Source of the DNA: Candidatus Eisenbacteria bacterium
GTDB taxonomy: Bacteria > Eisenbacteria > RBG-16-71-46 > SZUA-252
Assembly: GCA_035712245.1 (NCBI GenBank)
Contig: DASTBC010000016.1
Location: forward strand, 1 to 35,629
Direction of reading: 5' to 3'
DNA length: 35,629 bases
How positions within the stretch are numbered: the stretch's first letter is position 1; every line of letters begins with the position of its first letter. A program made the translations under genes and the position numbers. Of this stretch, positions 32,892-35,629 are shown in pieces. The notes below the pieces were generated by a model. The model searched no databases, was not told the origin of the DNA, and saw only the letters and a program-made list of their open reading frames with translations.

Positions 32892-34216
32892 TCGTCGACG
32901 ACGAGCCCAACATCCGGAAGAGCCTCGAGGGCGCGCTCGGCCGCGAGGGCTACGATGTGGACGGCGCCGCTTCCCTGGGCGAGGCGCGGGCGGCGCTTCG
33001 CGAGACGTACGACTTCGTCCTTCTCGACGTGTGGCTCCCGGATGGGAGCGGACTCGATCTCCTCGAGGAGATCCGCGCGCAGGCTCCCGAAACCGAGGTC
33101 CTCATGATGTCGGGACATGCCACGATCGACGCGGCGGTTCGCGCGACGCGGCTCGGCGCGTACGACTTCCTCGAGAAACCGGTGTCGCTGGAGCGCCTCC
33201 TCGTGCTGCTCCGGAACGCGGGGCGGGCGGCCGCGCTCGAGGCGGAGAATCGCCGCCTGCGCGCCTCGTGGTCACGCTCGATCGTCGGAGACGCGCCGGC
33301 GGTGCGGCGGCTCCTCGAGGAGATCGCCCTCGCGGGACCGAGCGGCGCGCGGGTGCTGATCCAGGGCGAGCACGGGACCGGCAAGGAGCTCGTCGCGCGC
33401 GCGCTCCACGACGCGAGCCCGAGACGGGGCCGCCCCTTCGTTGCCGTGAACTGCTCGGCCATCCCGGAAGAGCTGATCGAGTCCGAGCTCTTCGGACACG
33501 AGCGAGGGGCGTTCACGGGCGCCACGCAGGCGCGACGCGGCAGGTTCGAGGAGGCTCACGGCGGGACGCTCTTCCTGGACGAGGTCGGCGACCTGAGCCC
33601 GCGCGCGCAGACGAAGCTCCTCCGCGTGCTCCAGGAGGGCGAGTTCCAGCGCGTCGGCGGCAACCGCACGATCCGCGTGGACGTGCGCGTGATCGCGGCG
33701 ACGAACCGGAGCCTCATCGACCGGACGCGGAACGATCCCTTCCGGGAGGACCTGTACTTCCGGCTGGCGGTGGTGCCCATCGCCACGCCGCCGCTCCGCG
33801 AGCGAGCGGAGGACATCCCGCTCCTCGTCGAGCACTTCGCGGCGAGCCTCGCGGGCGAGAGCGGAGGACGGCCGAAGCGCTTCACGGTCGAAGCGCTGCG
33901 GCTCCTCTCCCGCCATCCCTTTCCGGGGAACGTTCGCGAGCTCCGGAATCTCGTGGAGCGGCTCCTCATCATGACCCCCTCGGGATCGATCGGTCCCGAG
34001 CACGTGCGCGCGGTTCTGCCTCGCGAGGACCGCGCGCCCGATGCCGCGAACGGCCTTCGGCTCGGGGATCTCGTCCAGCGCTTCGAGCGCGCGCAGATCG
34101 AAGCCGCGCTCGACGCCTGCGGCGGAAACGTCACGCAGGCCGCGTCGCGGCTCGGGCTCGAGCGGAGCCACCTCTACAAGAAGATGCGGAAGCTCGGCTG
34201 GAAGGCGGAGCCGTGA
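32876..34216 (+). CDS. NtrC-family sigma-54 response regulator
   Basis: A 446-residue activator. Receiver domain 1-120 with Asp8, Asp9, phospho-Asp51 (LLDVWLPDG), Ser79 and Lys101 (FLEKPV). Central AAA domain with Walker A GEHGTGKE (164-171) and the sigma-54 contact loop GAFTGA at 211-216, Walker B GGTLFLDE, arginine finger region FREDLYFRL. C-terminal Fis-type helix-turn-helix (NVTQAASRLGLERSHLYKKMRKLG). The GTG start has GGAGG in front and overlaps the histidine kinase gene by 16 bases. The final TGA overlaps the next kinase gene as GTGA. It should activate sigma-54 promoters once phosphorylated. Confidence 0.96.
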   Translation: MPSLLIVDDEPNIRKSLEGALGREGYDVDGAASLGEARAALRETYDFVLLDVWLPDGSGLDLLEEIRAQAPETEVLMMSGHATIDAAVRATRLGAYDFLEKPVSLERLLVLLRNAGRAAALEAENRRLRASWSRSIVGDAPAVRRLLEEIALAGPSGARVLIQGEHGTGKELVARALHDASPRRGRPFVAVNCSAIPEELIESELFGHERGAFTGATQARRGRFEEAHGGTLFLDEVGDLSPRAQTKLLRVLQEGEFQRVGGNRTIRVDVRVIAATNRSLIDRTRNDPFREDLYFRLAVVPIATPPLRERAEDIPLLVEHFAASLAGESGGRPKRFTVEALRLLSRHPFPGNVRELRNLVERLLIMTPSGSIGPEHVRAVLPREDRAPDAANGLRLGDLVQRFERAQIEAALDACGGNVTQAASRLGLERSHLYKKMRKLGWKAEP

Positions 34217-35629
34217 CCGCGCCGGACCATCCCGCGAGCCCGCGATACCGCGTCGTCCGGAGGCTCGGCACGGGCGGCATGGGCGAGGTGTTCCTGGCGG
34301 ACGACACGCGACTCGCGCGCCGCGTCGCGCTCAAGGTGCTCCCCATGGACGTGTGCGGGGACCCGGTGCGCCGCGAGCGGTTCCTCCGCGAGGCCCGCGC
34401 GGCCGCGATGCTCACGCACCCGAACGTCTGCGCCGTGTACGACACCGGCGAGGACGAATCCGGGTGCGTCTACATCGCCATGGAGCTGATCGAGGGCGCG
34501 ACCCTCGCCGACCGGCTGGCGGCGGGTCCCCTTCCCGAGCCCGACGTCGTCGAGATCGCGATCCAGGCCGCGGACGCGCTGGAGGACGCGCACCGGCGCG
34601 GGCTCGTGCACCGCGATCTCAAGCCGTCCAACCTCATGCTGGACGCGAGGGGGCGGGTCAAGATCGTGGACTTCGGGATCGCCTCGCGCGTGGTCGCCGC
34701 GAGCGACGAGACCGCGCCGGTCGCGCTCACGGGACCGGGCGAGATGATCGGCACGGTGGCGTACATGAGCCCGGAGCAGGCGCTCGGGCGTACCGTGGAT
34801 CCCCGCTCGGACATTTTCAGCCTCGGCGTGGTGCTCTACCAGCTCGCTTCGGGACGCATTCCCTTCCCCGGCTCGAACCTGGTCGAGACCATCGCCTCGA
34901 TCCTCCATGCGAGTCCGCCGCCGCTCGACCGGGCCCGGGTATCGGAGGGACTGGAGCGTCTGATCCGCACGTGCCTCGAGAAGGATCCCGCGCGCCGTTA
35001 TGGGTCGATGTCGGAGGTGCTCCGCGAGCTTCGGGGCCTCGGGGAGCGCGCCGGGACGCCCACGACGCCCGTCCACAACCTGCCGACTGCGACCACGACG
35101 TTCGTGGGACGCGAGCGCGAGCTCCAGGAGCTGGATGATCTCCTGGCCGCGCACCGGCTCGTCACCCTGACCGGCGCGGGAGGATCCGGGAAGACCCGGC
35201 TCTCGATCGAGCTGGCGCGACGATGCCTCTCCCGCTACCGCGACGGTGCGTGGCAGGCCTCCCTCGCGTCCCTCGAGGACGCGGGGCGGATCGCGTCGAC
35301 GCTCGCCGACTTGATCGGACTGCACGAGACGAACGAGGGCGAGGTGCTCGAGCAGCTCTCCGCGCACCTGTCCCAGCGAACCTTGCTCCTGGTCCTCGAC
35401 AATTGCGAGCACGTGCTGGCGGGCGCGGCGGCCGTGATCGAGACCCTTCTCCAGAGCGCTCCCGGGGTCAGCCTTCTCGCGACGAGCCGCGAGAGCCTGA
35501 ACGTTCCCGGCGAGCGCGTCTGGCCCGTGCCCACCCTCTCGGTCCCCGCCGCGGGCGAAGCTCGATCCCCCGGCGAGGCGCTCCGATTCGGAGCCGTCCG
35601 TCTGTTCGTCGAGCGAGCGACGGCACGGG
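34213..35629 (+). CDS. Ser/Thr protein kinase fused to a STAND/NB-ARC-like ATPase (3' end outside window)
   Basis: At least 472 residues; the gene runs off the window. Kinase domain about 11-280: GTGGMGEV loop, Lys41 in VALKV, HRDLKPSN with Asp135, DFG 153-155, SPEQ near 192. A short linker leads to FVGRERELQELDDLL, and Walker A TGAGGSGKTRL (320-330) with Walker B LLLVLDNCEHVL (about 394-405), the pattern of COG3903-type predicted ATPases in regulators. The remaining part of the ATPase plus perhaps repeats is beyond the window. It begins inside the stop codon of the sigma-54 activator, an unusual coupling of a two-component pair to a eukaryotic-type kinase. Confidence 0.92.
   Translation, partial: MTAPDHPASPRYRVVRRLGTGGMGEVFLADDTRLARRVALKVLPMDVCGDPVRRERFLREARAAAMLTHPNVCAVYDTGEDESGCVYIAMELIEGATLADRLAAGPLPEPDVVEIAIQAADALEDAHRRGLVHRDLKPSNLMLDARGRVKIVDFGIASRVVAASDETAPVALTGPGEMIGTVAYMSPEQALGRTVDPRSDIFSLGVVLYQLASGRIPFPGSNLVETIASILHASPPPLDRARVSEGLERLIRTCLEKDPARRYGSMSEVLRELRGLGERAGTPTTPVHNLPTATTTFVGRERELQELDDLLAAHRLVTLTGAGGSGKTRLSIELARRCLSRYRDGAWQASLASLEDAGRIASTLADLIGLHETNEGEVLEQLSAHLSQRTLLLVLDNCEHVLAGAAAVIETLLQSAPGVSLLATSRESLNVPGERVWPVPTLSVPAAGEARSPGEALRFGAVRLFVERATAR

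Overview
The window is a G+C-rich (by eye about two thirds G+C), densely coded, ordinary-looking piece of bacterial chromosome with no RNA gene, CRISPR array, transposon or phage module that I can see. Two predicted outer-membrane beta-barrel proteins with signal peptides, a lipoprotein, BipA/TypA and a 1-Cys peroxiredoxin point to a Gram-negative (diderm) organism. Three long Ser/Thr kinase genes fused to ATPase or TPR modules, strong AGGAGG-type ribosome sites and the overall style suggest a soil or sediment lineage of the Eisenbacteria / Gemmatimonadota / Myxococcota kind. That placement is an inference and is not resolved by the sequence.

Layout. 1-2732 (minus): a translationally coupled pair, PLP-dependent threonine/serine dehydratase then ornithine-cyclodeaminase-like protein (cut by the window edge), preceded by a secreted metallo-beta-lactamase-fold hydrolase. 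2870-4101 (plus): an overlapping nucleotidyltransferase / DNase-I-fold phosphoesterase pair. 4217-7008: a MerR-type regulator with a complete B12-photoreceptor signature (CarH/LitR class), then an outer-membrane barrel gene and a fasciclin gene on the minus strand, with a small DUF378 membrane protein diverging from them across an A+T-rich regulatory gap. 7096-11757: a secreted protein of unknown function diverging from a 1310-residue kinase / degenerate nucleotide cyclase / AAA ATPase / TPR protein. 11784-13518 (minus): a membrane-anchored zinc metallopeptidase and a 1-Cys peroxiredoxin. 13669-15113 (plus): an AlkB-like dioxygenase coupled to a FEN-type 5'-3' exonuclease. 15106-19279 (minus): a kinase-TolB-like-TPR protein, a SnoaL-like secreted protein and a low-complexity secreted protein. 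19730-21134: a PH-domain membrane protein and a Crp/Fnr regulator. 21292-24490 (plus): a NagB/PIG-L fusion, a CbpA-type DnaJ and CbpM. 24525-28322: a small secreted protein that shares a motif with the 18125-19279 gene, BipA/TypA, a second barrel protein and a sirtuin. 28347-29718 (minus): a fatty acid hydroxylase superfamily membrane enzyme and a lipoprotein. 30085-35629 (plus): a tightly overlapped operon of an exported protein, an NtrY-like histidine kinase, an NtrC-like sigma-54 activator and a Ser/Thr kinase-ATPase that runs off the window.

The main theme is signalling: a light/B12 sensor, a Crp/Fnr regulator, a two-component system and three eukaryotic-type kinases in 35 kb. The parts most worth following are the CarH-like regulator with a candidate operator in the nearby fasciclin/DUF378 gap, the histidine kinase-response regulator-Ser/Thr kinase operon behind an 18-bp perfect palindrome, and a motif shared by two secreted proteins that I cannot assign to a named family.
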